Shown: piece by piece, positions 42,907 through 54,222 of the stretch | Numbering within the stretch: the first letter of the stretch is position 1 | Layout of the letters: the number at the start of each line of letters is the position of its first letter | NCBI GenBank assembly: GCA_030998225.1 | Contig: JAPYXD010000741.1 | Coordinates: 2,542,001 to 2,606,000, forward strand | Reading direction: 5' to 3' | Source of the DNA: Diplolepis rosae | Lineage: Eukaryota; Arthropoda; Insecta; Hymenoptera; Diplolepididae | Length of the DNA: 64,000 bases | The notes under the pieces: model-generated | Told to the model about the DNA's origin: nothing | Seen by the model: the letters and a program-made list of their open reading frames with translations, nothing else | Database searches by the model: none | Translations under genes and position numbers: made by a program

Positions 42907-43147
42907 AGGAATTTTTGAAACTGAACTTTTGATTTCCTTCTTTTAACATCTTAATAAATACCAGAAAGGCCATCATCTACTCAATCAATAATAAAGGTTA
43001 ATAATTGTAAATTCGTTGAATATTCATTTGTTGTTAGCTTCCCTCACCAGGGTTCGGTTTAGAAATTCTTTGGATTTCTTCACCGATCAAAAACGAGGGG
43101 AATTAATTTAATAATAGTAAAAGGTAAGTGACAGGACGTTACACACC

Positions 43148-44319
43148 ATACTCCCTTAAGTGTGAATAAACATAACAGTATTAAAAATAATAATACAAAC
43201 CGAAAAGTAGTACATTTACCCTTATGAAAAAAATATTGGATCCAATACCTACCAATTTTTTTTTCATGCGGGTAAAGTTGAAAAATTATAATTGTAAATT
43301 TAAATCATTGTTATTAGTGGAAAACTAATTTTACACAAATAAGATGAATAAAAAATTTAGCTCACAAATGATACCAATCGGTATTACCCGGTAAACACAT
43401 CCCTTTTTACTTAGATTTTGAGGTTCTTCTCAGGATTGACGACTATTTACATTTTTGTGGATTAGTCCCATCATCCATCTATTTTGAAGAATTTTAAACA
43501 CAACTTCGAAACACAAGAAGTTAAGTTCACTTAAAAATGCGTTTAATTGTACTAAAAAATATGTTAATTTCACAAAAATGTTATGCTTTTACTATATTAA
43601 CTCATGGACTCAGTGAATGTGACAAATACTTTATCTCCATAATGTTATTCTATTTGAAAGAACTTTTTAAAAAATTTTGCATTATGACACAAAAAGTTTA
43701 TTATTGTTTCATATGTATATTTAGATATAGTGTACATATTTATTAAATATTTAAGTTAAAATAATTATTAAATATAATAAATAACAATAATAATAAATTA
43801 TTAAATATTTAAATGAAATATTTAAACATTTATACTAATATATTGAAATTGTCATTTAAGTAAAAGTGTTACGTATATTAGAAAATTTGTTTCGAAGCAT
43901 TTTATTCGAAAGAAATATTTTTCAACTTTACTTCACAGCAGAGAAACATGGTGTATTTTTGTATGCAAATGTAAGCATGATTTCTTTTTAAAACAATGAA
44001 ACCTTTTATTCACAGTCGTAATTCGAAAATGACATGTGATAAAAAATGTTACGTATTTTAAGAACCTTAAAAAATATTTTATTTTAATTCAATGTTGCTT
44101 TCTATCAAAGAAATCTTATTGTGTACTTTTTTTTGTAAATTTAAATACAATTAATGTATTGTTTTAATATTCAAACTCAAAACAAAAAAGTATTTTGGGA
44201 ATAATTTTTAATTTTAAATAGCTTATTCACAAGGCTAAAAAATATATAAATCAATATTTTATACTTTGAAAAGAAAAACTTCTAAAATACGTAAAACTTT
44301 TAAAACGCCTTTTTTCAAT
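43148..44319. other. AT-rich spacer; begins with the tail of the split palindrome
   Basis: 43148-43161 is the missing end of the fold-back at 14284-14722. The remainder has AT-rich low-complexity tracts and no gene; the 69-codon ORF at 43537 has no recognisable motif. Confidence 0.5.
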
Positions 44320-45112
44320 ACCCTTGAGGAGCGCCACATGTCATCTCTTCTTTGAGAGACCACTTGTCGCCCTCGAAAATCACCCACCTGTCGCTCAGAT
44401 AGTCATCTATCATTCGCAACAGGTAGTCTGGAACCTTTTTCCGCATCATTGCCTCGATGCAGATGTTCCATCTCGCGGTATTAAACGCATTGCGTATGTC
44501 AATGCTGATCAACGCGCAGAAACCCTTACGGTTACCAGTTCCGTTTCTTGCGTTTGTGGCGATGTTAACCACAGCTTGGATGGCGTCTACAGTGGACTTG
44601 CTTTTCCTGAAACCGAACTGGTTCTCAGAGAGACCGTTCTCCCCGACCAAAAGGGTCTGAAGCCGTTGTAGAATCAACTCCTCCAGAAGCTTCCCTATCG
44701 TATCCAATAGACATATTGGTCTATACGAAGAGGGATCCCCTAGAGGTTTGTTGCCCTTCCTCAGCAGGACTAATCTCTGCTTCTTCCAGTCTGCGAAGAA
44801 TCTCCCCTCCCGAAGACAGTAGTTGAAGTCTTCTAGGAGGATCTCCGGATATGCTCCGATCACCTCTTTGAGGATTTCGTTCGGCACTCCGTCGACCCAT
44901 GGCGCTGTCCTTGCCTTGAGCCTTTCACCCGCTCTCTTTAGTTCCTCGAGAGTGAAGAGTTCCTCCCGCCGGACCACGCAGGAACTTCGGTCCAAAATCA
45001 TAAAACAGTCGGAGAGGACGACTGTTTCACTGGTGAAAAAGGCCGTCGTCGGATAGGGCTGCGTCGCACTCAGGCACAGTACGTCCACTAAGTAATCGAG
45101 GTACATACATAA
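44320..45112 (-). pseudogene. R1-clade-like LINE RT fragment, both ends truncated
   Basis: Minus-strand frame from about 45106 reads EELKRAGERLKARTAPWVDG and VPNEILKEV, then the same RT blocks as the LINE at 1954: FADWKKQRLVLLRKGNKPLG, SYRPICLLDTIGKLLEEL, NQFGFRKSKSTVDAI, ISIDIRNAFN. It stops right after GAPQG at 44326, just before the catalytic block. It extends further 5' than the other copy and shows where that one was cut (GAYPEI). It overlaps 1956-2500 at high identity. Endonuclease and 3' UTR are missing. Confidence 0.88.
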
Positions 45113-45950
45113 TTTCGATTTTCATACGTAGAAGAAGAAACACTGATCCACATTTGGTTTCTTTACCTTAAAGAAGAGTGAAATGGATAATTTTGTCACG
45201 ATAAGACTCAGTTATTGAAGAAACTAACTGAAAATCAAATAAATCCGTGTATTTTGTATAGAACAATATTTCAAAACTTTAAATACGAATTAGTGGTTGT
45301 TCTACATTGCAAGGCAGCTTTTTAAAGGAGCAATATTTTGAGTTAAAAAATACATTATTTCCAAATATTGTATCTTTGGTCAAGTTAAGAATTCGATTTT
45401 TTCAAATATATTCCGAAATAGAATTTCATTGTACATCTCTTATTTTAAATTAAAAAATTTTGTATCTTCAAGTGTATTCGAAATATTTACAAGAAACCTG
45501 TTTTCTTATGAAATCAAAATTTTCTCATTTTCACTTTAATTTGCGACAACTTGTCAAATTTTTAGAATTTTTTTCATAAATCTGAAAGTAAATTATGTGT
45601 TATAGTATTCCGAAAGCAACTAAAGAATGAAAAATTAAATATGCTTATTATTATTAATGAAAAAATTATTAAATTTTTTTGGACACATTGACAAAATCAT
45701 AAATTTTAATCTTTAATCGCTTTATTTATCAAAAAAAATTTGAGCAACAAAAATCTTCAAGTGAGAAAGTTTTTCATTAGACTGAAAAGAAGTTTTCTGG
45801 AAAATTTTAGTACAATCTAATTTAAAAAATATTTATTATAATAATAAATATTTTATTTTATAATATTTTATTTTTTTATTATTTTATTTATTTTATTTTA
45901 TTATTTTATTTTATATTTAGAACAGGAATTATATCGACCCTCGATAACAA
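45113..45950. other. AT-rich spacer with TTTTATTATT tracts
   Basis: No gene. 45830-45915 is low-complexity (TTTTATT)n-like. Confidence 0.45.
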
Positions 45951-46015
45951 TATTTGTATTATTAGATAATTGGCTTTAGGGTCCATAAATGAAAAAAACA
46001 GTAGTTTTAATCAAA

Positions 46016-46045
46016 CGTTTCGACTCTGATGGGAGTCCTCATCAG
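46016..46045 (-). ncRNA. Hammerhead ribozyme core, left arm
   Basis: Minus strand: CTGATGA, stem II GGACTC-CCATCA-GAGTC, then GAAACG, all conserved core residues present. Hammerhead ribozymes are established in the terminal repeats of Penelope-like elements, where they process the transcript. Helices I and III around it are short and I could not confirm them. Confidence 0.65.
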
Positions 46046-47203
46046 TGATCTTTATTTCTAGAATATGAAAAAACAACTAGTGAATATTGCGCATGTGAGT
46101 CCCACTTTTGAGTACAACTTTGTTACGGTCTACAGAATAAAAATATGAGATAATTCACTTAAATTAAACATAAACATTTTTTGGTGAAACACAAGAGAAA
46201 TCTTAAGAATTGATATTGAAAAGTAACACATACATTTCTCAAAAAACATCTGTGATAGAATTTATCAGAACCCAAGGAATTACAATGACTTAAGGTTAGA
46301 AAATTTAAATTTATAACAGATGAGACGATGAATTTGGATCCCATATTATAATATTACTTACAGAATTCGATTTTTATTGCAAAGGTTTTTTTCATGTTTT
46401 TATCGAAGTTTTTTGAAGGTTTTCATCGAAATTTTTATCGAAGTTTTTATAGGTGTTTCTTATTAAGTTTTTTACATTTTCTGAATTATTCATTCACACC
46501 TTTATGTACTCACATCCACATTTTAAGTTACATTTATACATAAACGTGTCTAGTTTTTTATCTCAGATGTTTAAAAACGCATGTTTTACTTTCAACATTA
46601 ATTCTCTTATGAATTCTCTTGTGTTCCCAAAAAATTTGTATGTATAACTTTATATAAATTTCCTCATGTTTTTATTCTTCACGCTATCCCAAAGAATTTC
46701 CATGCTTTTTTATCGAAGTTTTTTTTGAAGTTTTCATCGAAATTTTATCGAAGTCTTTATCGAAGTTTTGTTTGCATATTTTAAGGTTTTTTCCATGTTT
46801 TATACATCTATATTTTAAAATACACTTATACATAAACGTGGAACAGTTTTCATGTTTTTCAATCAATAGTTTTTTGAAGTTTTATCGAAGTTTTACCGAA
46901 GTCTTTTTGTGTATTTTTGAGTTATTTTTTCTCACATTCTTATACTTGCATCTACAATTTAAGTTACATTTGTACATAAACGTGTCTAGTTTTTATCTCA
47001 GATGTTTTTTAAGAAATGAATGTGTTACATTTCAATATCAATTCTTAAGATTTCTCTTGTGTTTCACCAAATATTGTTCATGTTTAATTCAAGTAAATTA
47101 TTTCATATTTTTATTCTGTAGACCATAAAAAAGGTGTACTCAAAAGTGGGACTCACATGCGCAATATTCACTAGTTGTTCTTTCATATTCTAGAAATAAA
47201 GAT

Positions 47204-47235
47204 CATTGATAAGGACTCCAATCAGAGTCGAAACG
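47204..47235 (+). ncRNA. Hammerhead core, right arm, altered
   Basis: Plus strand: ATTGATAA, stem II GGACTC-CAATCA-GAGTC, GAAACG. The CTGATGA box is changed. A MITE has inserted three bases after the core, which would disrupt the adjoining helix. Confidence 0.5.
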
Positions 47236-47237
47236 TT

Positions 47238-47458
47238 CACTCTAAAAACAAGTGTGTTGCTTCTACACGTGAAATACGATAGTAACCTTTTAGGCATTTG
47301 AAGTGTGTATTTTTAATACACATTACAAACGTAACTTTTAATTTTCAAACACTTTAACGTTTTGTACCCAAAATGTGTGTTAAAAATACACACTTAAAAT
47401 GCCTTAAAAGTTACTATCGTGATTTACGTGTAAAAGTAACACACTTGTTTTTAGAGTG
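47238..47458. mobile_element. 221-bp palindromic MITE
   Basis: Ends CACTCTAAAAACAAGTGTGT inverted at both sides, with arms of about 85 bp. It sits inside the PLE arm, as comparison with the left arm shows: removing it restores GAAACGTTTGATTAAAAC. The target duplication is TT or similar. Confidence 0.85.
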
Positions 47459-47524
47459 TTTGATTAAAACTACTGTTTTTTTCATTTATGGACCCTAAAG
47501 CCAATTATCTAATAATACAAATAT

Positions 47525-48074
47525 TTTATTTTATTTTACAATATTCGAGAATATTTCAACAATGATTTTCGATACAGTTTACCGTCGCCAAATATAAAAA
47601 GTATAAATTTAAATATTCATATTCTGGACTTACATTGACCCTTAATTAATAATTGAAGATATATGTTGATGTTGGTAATTGGCTTTAGGGTCCAAGGTTG
47701 ATAAAAACTCAGAGTTTTACATAATCAGACGTTTCGGCTCTGATCGGAGCCCTCATCAGTGATTTATTTAAATCTAAAAATACAGAAAAAGGTTTTGCTA
47801 ACATAGGATTTCTTGTATAAAAAATTTTCTATAAAAAATTTAACAAGTAATTATCATTATGTTTTTACATGTAGGTAAATAAATTTTGATATTACTTTAA
47901 GGTAAATATTTCATTCACATAACCTAAAAATCCGGATACCAGAAAGCATTTTTTGAAAGGTTGGAATTAAGTGTCTAAATATAAAAAAATATTTTTAAAT
48001 TGACATTCGTGCATGGAATTGTAGATTGAAATTTTTGCGGTGTAGTTTTTGATACAATATATATACATACATAC
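47525..48074. repeat. Third PLE-like terminal segment and AT-rich spacer
   Basis: 47675-47770 repeats the terminal sequence (AATTGGCTTTAGGGTCCA ... hammerhead core ... CATCAGTGA) with a different inner part. Nothing else recognisable. Confidence 0.6.
47730..47759 (-). ncRNA. Hammerhead ribozyme core, third copy
   Basis: Minus strand: CTGATGA, stem II GGGCTC-CGATCA-GAGCC, GAAACG. Compared with 46016-46045, stem II has A:T changed to G:C in paired positions (GACTC/GAGTC to GGCTC/GAGCC), a compensatory change that supports the structure. Confidence 0.7.
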
Positions 48075-48236
48075 ATAACTATATATATATATACATATAT
48101 ATTATATGTATACAACATTATATATATACCACACATATACAATATTTTCAAATTCTTTAAATATTATACATGATATTGGCCTTTCTTTATGTGTAGCTGA
48201 GTATTGAAATATATCAGTGCCCGATCAAAAAAATGA

Positions 48237-48470
48237 ATGCGGTCCGCTGTTCGGCCGATAGTGGTTCCAGTGCGGCCGATTTCGGTACCTGACTCCGGGC
48301 CGTTCAGCGGCCCGAGAACGGCAGCCGATATCGGGCCTACGTTGGTGCCGATGATGGACCGCTTTCTTTGCCGAAATTCGGCCGCTCTACGTAGCCGGAA
48401 GCGGACCGTTTTCCGTAGCCGATATCGGGCCGCATAGAATTGCCGATAATGTCCCGAGATCGGATATTTA
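48237..48470. repeat. Left sub-terminal GC-rich repeat array
   Basis: About 15 short variants of (C)GGCCG and CCGATATCGGGCC in 230 bp, strongly GC-rich against an AT-rich background. Likely transposase-binding sites. Confidence 0.7.
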
Positions 48471-48559
48471 TGAATTTTAAAATTAAAAGATCAATTATTT
48501 TGTAATAAAACTTTATTCATGCATATTTAAGGTATAAAGAGAACACAATACATTCACAT

Positions 48560-50399
48560 TTTTCTAGGTAGGATTATCGTTTCCACCTTGAACTGTAGTC
48601 GCAGTACAGCTATTCCTTTTGAATCGTTCGCTCCTTCCTCCACTCCAATCTGCTGATTTCGAGAGAACGTTTCCGACAGTCACGATGTAGATATCTACTT
48701 TGCTACCTTTTTTCGCCGTGCAATTTGGAAAAAGGCCGAGGGCTACAGTTGTAGAAAAAGTGCAAAATAATTCAAATATGCTTAGACACGAATATTTCTG
48801 TTATAAATCTTACATTCCATCAATTGACTCATTTTAGTGGAAGAAAAATTAAGTTTCCCATGTTTTGGCGCTTGAGCATTATATTTGGCTGTGACTTTTT
48901 TTCCCAAAAATAACTTTATCATAGCCCTCACTGCTTCAAGGCAATTTCCAGATGCACCTCGAGTTGCAGCCTTCAATTTTTCTCTCTGTTAATAAAAATG
49001 TCTATAAATTACAATATTTAAAGATTAAATTGCAAAATTGCACAAGTATGTATAATACTATCACTTACCACAGCAGTTCGAAGATCAGGATTGGATTCGA
49101 GGTCATTTTCAAATTGCTCAAAGTTCCACATTCTTCATCTTCTGAATCGTCAGGTAACTCGGAATCTTCCGTCTCAGTCGGTAGGCAGTACTCATTGAAG
49201 GTCATTCTTTCATACGATGTATCATCCAAAGAGTTTAATTTTTCTAAAGCCTCATGATAATTATCTAAGTAGTAAGATTAATAATAATTATAATAAATAA
49301 AATTTACAATCGAATACATAAGTTATATATGTAATTAAACATATAATGAAATATAATTGAATAATTTGGTTTTTTGGATTAAATATAAAATGATAAATTT
49401 TGAATATGAAAAGTTCTTGTCATTTCATTGAAAATAGATTAAAAATCGGATGAAAAATCCACAATATCATCAATTTCTAACTTTTTTTATAGATATAATT
49501 GAAGAAAACAAAAATGATTTCCAACAATTCCTGGAAAATCGTTAGTGTATTTCAAATTTCAACTAGTTTTTATCCATTTCAATAACGCTTCGATATTTTC
49601 ACGTTAAAAAACTTTGGCTTTACTGAATTTATTTGAGAAAAAATGATTTTCCAACAACTATTTCATCACAGTCAATCCAAAAATTAGATAATAAACAAAT
49701 CGCATCGAATCGTTTGTGCATATTTTTCTAGAGTCGACAAAATTTGACCATAAGAGAAATCGGTATTGGCCCTGCGATTAATACTGCGATTGATATACGA
49801 ACTCGCAATTCTCCGGATCCCCATCCTGCGAACAATCTACTGGGATCCAGATACGAACAAAATGCAGTGACTTAGGAAAAGGAATTACTGGGACATTTAA
49901 CTTTCGGAATCACTTTTCCATAATCGTTGAAAATCATTATGAAACTGACTTTATCCTGAGGGTAAGAAGCGACTGCAAATAACAGTGAATACGGATACCA
50001 AACGGCGGAAGAGTTAATCGACGCGATTTCGGGGACTCAAATTAAATGAACGAATTATTCATTCATTTTATTTATTTCACTTATTTTGTCAAATTTTTAT
50101 AAATAAATAAAATTTCAATCTTTACCCTTACCAAATTGACCGATCTCTTTGATGTCAAATTGTAACCAGTCTGGTAATGGGGCTTTGCACTCTCGAACCA
50201 GGTCGTGTAAAATTTCCGAATCTTCTTGATTGAATGGTGGTTTTGGGAACAAAATCTTGTACGTTCCACTAATTCTGTTTTTTTCCGACACGAAGAAAGA
50301 CCATGGGATGATTTCCACTACCGTCATATTTTTAATGCGTTTCGCGTTAGGGAATTCCACGAGCCAAAACAATTTCCCTTCGACGTTCACAAATACCAT
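48560..50399 (-). pseudogene. Second gene of the CACTA-like element (DUF4806-like), spliced and damaged
   Basis: Minus strand, several exons. Exon 1 (50399 to ~50100) reads FVNVEGKLFWLVEFPNAKRI and IIPWSFFVSEKNRI. An acidic exon (49257 to ~49070) reads DSELPDDSEDEE, with a better frame after it (MWNFEQFENDLESNPDLRTA) and donor GTAAGT; this implies a frameshift. The exon 48990 to ~48815 has acceptor TTAACAG and reads KAATRGASGNCLEAVRAMIK, then FSSTKMSQLMEC. A last exon near 48725-48560 reads NVLSKSADWSGGRSERFKRN. Such two-domain proteins (a short N-terminal domain, then DUF4806) often accompany this transposon type in arthropods. Function unknown; it may bind the sub-terminal repeats. Confidence 0.5.
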
Positions 50400-50429
50400 T
50401 TTTCTGAAAAAATTGTGTTGAAAATTATG

Positions 50430-51300
50430 TAGCTGTTTATTAGTTTCTAAAAATTTAGATTAAAGAGGTTAGAATATATTTTCGTCGCGCATTGAACAGT
50501 AGTTATTTCGAAAAACGTTAGTGTACCGAGGCTAAGTACTTACACAAATTTTTAGTGATTTCGAAATCAATTAAAGCCACTGCAATTGCTCCAAATTGTT
50601 TTAAAAATAGTAGAGCGGGTAATTCAAAGTGAAAAGATAAATTATCGAGAATTTATATCTTTATATTTGTTATGAAAAAGAAAAACAACAGTATAAGCTT
50701 ATTATATATCCATCAAATCATTGCTTCGTGATAACTTTTTGTTTTTTCATATCGATGTTGATTGACTTCTTTGTTAAAGAATTGGCGAGACATTCAAATG
50801 AAATAACGATTTCCATTTTACTTAATGTTAAGAACCAATAAAAAAATAAAAATGGATGAAATATATAATAATATTAAAAAATGATCTTAAGAGTTTCGAA
50901 TAAAGTTTCATTTTTTTCTGATTATACAGCTATTTGTTTTATGACAAAGGTTTTTTCCAGTTTTTTCGTATCTAAATAATTTTATGAATTTATTTTATTT
51001 ATATTTTATTTATATTTTATTTATTTATATTTTAATAATTATTTATCTACAGTAAACGAAATTGTGAAAATAACAATAAAAACAACAAAGACATATTTTT
51101 CGCATTAAAAATTTTATTGTTAGTGTAAACAAATTTGTTGACTGCATTCAAACATCGTCTCCGTAAGAGAAAAAAAAAACATTTTCTGAAATCTTTTTTC
51201 CACACATTATGGTGACTAAATAATTGACAATTTGTCGAAGACTTTTTAAAACTCTACACAGGTATAAAGATTACAAATAAGGAAATTAACGAAATGAAAT
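50430..51300. other. Spacer between the two transposon genes
   Basis: AT-rich, no ORF. Probably holds terminators and promoters of the two minus-strand genes; no motif is clear enough to call. Confidence 0.4.
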
Positions 51301-53495
51301 TTAATGTAAATATGATACTGCTACAGAAGTATCATTCGTATTCTCTTCTGGTTTTGCAACGAATTTGACTACCTTCTGTTTAACTTGACTTGTGTTTATA
51401 GTTATTTCCTCGTCGCTAATATGGCCAGATAAATGAAAAATTCCTAATTTAGCTGCATCTGTTGGATGATCAAAAAAAGGCTCTTCTTTCTTCATATACT
51501 CAACTCCGACCAGATAAATATCTCTTTCATTATCATATGAACGATACATTCCCCTGATTTCAAAACAAACATTGTTATTTTTCAGCAAAACCATATTATT
51601 AGCCGATTTTGAACTTAAAACTACTTCTTTAAATAAAACGCGTTTGACTATAATCAAGCGAGGGTCAACTAAACAAATTTTTTCACGCATTACTTTGGTA
51701 TCTTGAAGGACACTCGGAATTTTCTGCCTAGAAAAAAATTTTTCTTGCATGCAGTTAGAAATTTGTTCCATGGGCTTATACCCACTTCTCAAGACATTCC
51801 TGATTTTTCCAAGTAAATTTTCAAATGGAAAAGCACTAATCATTGTCAAATCGCAATTAAAAATCTCCGAATCATCTGCAATATGTATTAGATTTTGAAA
51901 ATTCATTGTCATCGATACTTGTCCGTAATGTATCGGCATGAGCGAAACAAATTTCCTGAGGTATCTTTTGGCAAAATTATAATAGCGAACGGCCTGCTCT
52001 TTTGAACACAAAATTCGAAACGCAGCTACCAACAATAAGAAATGTTTGTACAAAACTTCAGACAAAACATGCTTCATGATGAAAGGTCCAGAATATAAAA
52101 GAAAAAAGTAAAATTGCGTGGCCTTCCACAAAGAAACATGGTCGACAGAATCAGTTTTCCTCTGAAAGTCACAAGGAACCTGCTTATTGATTGCCTGCAA
52201 CATGAAATCTAATATCTCTTTCTTTTCGTTACTTAATCTCCCTCTTGTAACACCACGCGTCAATCCAAGCCATATATCGAGTAACTTTTTCATAATCCCC
52301 AGACAACCTATGTGCATGAAGTCCAAGCAAAACATTTTGACCATATCAATTACTTGTAAATTTTCCAAAGGGGAAATCCCTACGTGATGATCAGGATATG
52401 TTTTCTCGCGAAAATTTCGATCTGTTCGTTCAACTGCATCCATATCTAAATAACAACGCCGATTTTGAATAGTCTGTCCACGAATAATGCACTTTTCGCA
52501 AGCATTAAAACCAGTGTGCCCTTTCACGCATTTTATTGCAGCTCTCGCAGGAGTATCTGCAATGAAACACTTGATCCGGATATCAAACACTATTCCGTTC
52601 AATGCCATTCCATCGTGGAGAAAACTTTGCATTTCATTTAAAAAGCCATAAAAAAAGCATGCATGTTATCAGGTTTTGATACTCTCATGTGGACACAGAT
52701 TGGAAACGGTTTATATGCTCCACTCTCATGAAAAATTTGACACAGAATTGGCCAAAATTGATGGAAACTAGACCTATACATTTTTGCCCCGTCTACGTGA
52801 AATAGAAATTCGACTCTTCGATTCGGGTGTAAATCAGAATTCAGACACATCCGTAAGCCCTTTTCGATACCAAAGTAAACGAATTGTAAGGTACGACCGA
52901 AATTATTTCCAAGCGTTACTGATTCAAAATTATGTTTTGTTTTAAGTAATGTCACTGCAGTTTTCGGTAACTCTTGGTGACCGTTACGCCTTAAAATTAA
53001 TAATAATTTTGAAACTTGAGTTAAGGGAATATTTCCGCTAAGCGCCCACTCTTTCAATTCTTCAGCGAAGTCAACTCTATTGTCGGCTTCATTGATTAAA
53101 TCTTCTTCCATTTCATCAGGAATTTCATCTAAATCTTCAATGCTTTCCTCACCGGATTCTCCATCATCGTAGCTGTAATAGCTTTCAAGGTCATCTTCAA
53201 CATTCTCGTTCCGATCAAAATCAAGATGCATATTTTTTTCAGCAGGTTCTTCTGAATTCTCTACGTCAGTGTAGTCATCATTTACATTTCCTCCGACAGC
53301 ATCACCCGTTTCGTTATCAGTCACTTCATCAAATCCTTCTACACCTTTAAAAATAAAAAAAGTGATGATATTAATGGTGTACATATTTGACAATATCAAA
53401 ATTGATCTTCACACTTTGCTCCTCATCAAACATAATTTGATTATTGTCGTCATCAAGTGGGGTATGATTCAATTCATCATCTTCTTGGTCGCGCA
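51301..53495 (-). pseudogene. CACTA/CMC-like transposase, one frameshift
   Basis: Minus strand. An acidic N-terminal exon (~53495-53390, RDQEDDELNHTPLDDD) is joined by acceptor TTTTTAAAG to the main exon at ~53350. The main exon reads EELKEWALSGNIPLTQVSKL and LFHVDGAKMYRSS, then AFFMAF. A one-base loss in a T-run near 52645 shifts to MQSFLHDGMALNGI, GHTGFNACEKC, FCLDFMHIGCLGIMKKLLDI and WKATQFYFFLLYSGP, FPFENLLGKI. The D-G and LDFMH blocks and the C-x2-C finger are as in arthropod EnSpm-type transposases. About 700 aa in total. It catalyses excision and insertion of the element; this copy is broken once and looks young. Confidence 0.75.
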
Positions 53496-53573
53496 CTAAA
53501 AAATCAAAAAGATTCGAAAATACAAGTAAGAGACAAATTTGTACAAATTATGTCATTGTTATTGGATGGATAT

Positions 53574-53796
53574 ACGGAAAACTCCATATTGCTGTGACAG
53601 CGCTACAGATTTATTAATTTTTTTAAATCCTATGTGAAGTATATAACAGCGACACAGCGTTTTGAAGTAAGTAAAGCGCTGTCAGAGCGTTACGTGTATA
53701 CTTCCGACCACGATATTCTGTGTATCGTGTTGACAACGACAACATAACCTTGCGACCTCTCTAATATTGCCACCCTAGCAATATGGAGTTTTCCGT
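53574..53796. mobile_element. 223-bp MITE with 20-bp inverted ends
   Basis: ACGGAAAACTCCATATTGCT at 53574-53593 is perfectly inverted at 53777-53796. It lies between probable exons of the CACTA-like transposase, so it sits in an intron. Inside, CAGCGCT-like motifs repeat. Confidence 0.8.
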
Positions 53797-53805
53797 GTGA
53801 ATAGT

Positions 53806-53994
53806 TTAGTCATTACTTTGAACTAAGTTTTCAAATTCTATGAGATCTCGATTTTTTATCTCTAGTAATGCACGTTGGACTTCTCTATGTCTTCTCTTCC
53901 TATCCCTCGTTTGCATTTGTCGATCCATTTTCAATAGATATTGCACGTCTCGAAACACCTTGACAAAACGATGCAACGCGACAATATGCCGCAA
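53806..53994 (-). CDS. Possible first exon of the CACTA-like transposase
   Basis: Basic, helical reading frame (MDRQMQTRDRKRRHREVQRA, LLEIKNRDLIEFENLVQSN) on the same strand, upstream of the acidic exon and next to the right sub-terminal array. A donor-like AAGTAATG follows. The basic coiled-coil character suits a DNA-binding N-terminus. It could be a chance ORF. Confidence 0.35.
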   Translation of the reverse strand: MRHIVALHRFVKVFRDVQYLLKMDRQMQTRDRKRRHREVQRALLEIKNRDLIEFENLVQSND

Positions 53995-53999
53995 ACTGC

Positions 54000-54222
54000 C
54001 GCATTTCGACAGTTCGGAAGGCGGCCGTAGTACGGGCTGTCATTGATTCAGCCCGCAAATCATAAAGCGAATGACGGGCCGAGAGCGGTACGCCGCAAAC
54101 TGCCGCACTTCAGCAGTACAGAAAGCGGCCGATGTGCAGGCCGCCATTCAATGCCGCTAATTCGGCCCTGCCGATATCGGGCCGCTGTCGTGCCGAAGTC
54201 CGCTGTAGTTGCCGAACTTATT
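54000..54222. repeat. Right sub-terminal GC-rich repeat array
   Basis: Repeats of GCCGCAAACTGCCGCA, GGCGGCCG/GCGGCCGA and GCCGATATCGGGCC (54170-54183). Mirrors the array at 48237-48470 and accounts for the short ORFs at 53840-54254. Confidence 0.7.

Larger units (their letters stand above)
39827..42989 (-). mobile_element. Penelope-like retroelement (PLE) with inverted ends
   Basis: 3163 bp flanked by the 13-bp duplication AATAAAGGTTAAT (39814-39826; 42990-43002). Terminal segments of about 215 bp (39866-40090 and 42775-42987) are inverted repeats sharing GATTGAGTAGATGATGGCCT. Each contains a degenerate hammerhead-like core. The single coding region runs on the minus strand and has RT followed by GIY-YIG endonuclease, the defining PLE order. 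Confidence 0.92.
14723..43143 (+). mobile_element. Large composite Ty3/Gypsy errantivirus-like insertion
   Basis: Bounded by two closely similar LTRs (14723-15821; 38865-43143 including an inserted Penelope-like element). A 4-bp target duplication CACC lies at 14719-14722 and 43144-43147. A polypurine tract (38852-38864) precedes the 3' LTR. Four-base duplications are usual for Gypsy integrases. The interior (~23 kb) is too long for one element. It holds a pol lacking gag and integrase, an envelope/accessory block, an LTR-like edge at 29007, a second gag-pol copy, a second polypurine tract with LTR start at 36618, and a hAT MITE. It may be a nested insertion or a tandem array of two related elements. 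The coding order in both copies is pol, CARD, dsRBD. Confidence 0.8.
38865..43143 (+). repeat. 3' LTR of the large Gypsy element, split by a Penelope-like element
   Basis: 38865-39826 and 42990-43143 together match the 5' LTR. Without the insert and one copy of its 13-bp duplication it is about 1103 bp against 1099. The two LTRs differ at a few percent of sites by eye, so the insertion is fairly young. The 103-codon ORF at 39227-39538 lies in the LTR and is not conserved in the other one. Confidence 0.9.
45951..47524. mobile_element. Penelope-related inverted-repeat element, non-coding
   Basis: Left arm 45951-46255 and right arm 46996-47524 are inverted copies, sharing AATTGGCTTTAGGGTCCA and CATGTGAGTCCCACTTTTGA. 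The right arm is broken by a 221-bp MITE. Each arm has a hammerhead-type core. The middle has diverged direct repeats (TTACATTTATACATAAACGT at about 46529, 46817 and 46966) and TTTATCGAAGTTTT repeats. No RT remains. It resembles the inverted terminal organisation of PLEs with the coding part lost. Confidence 0.75.
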
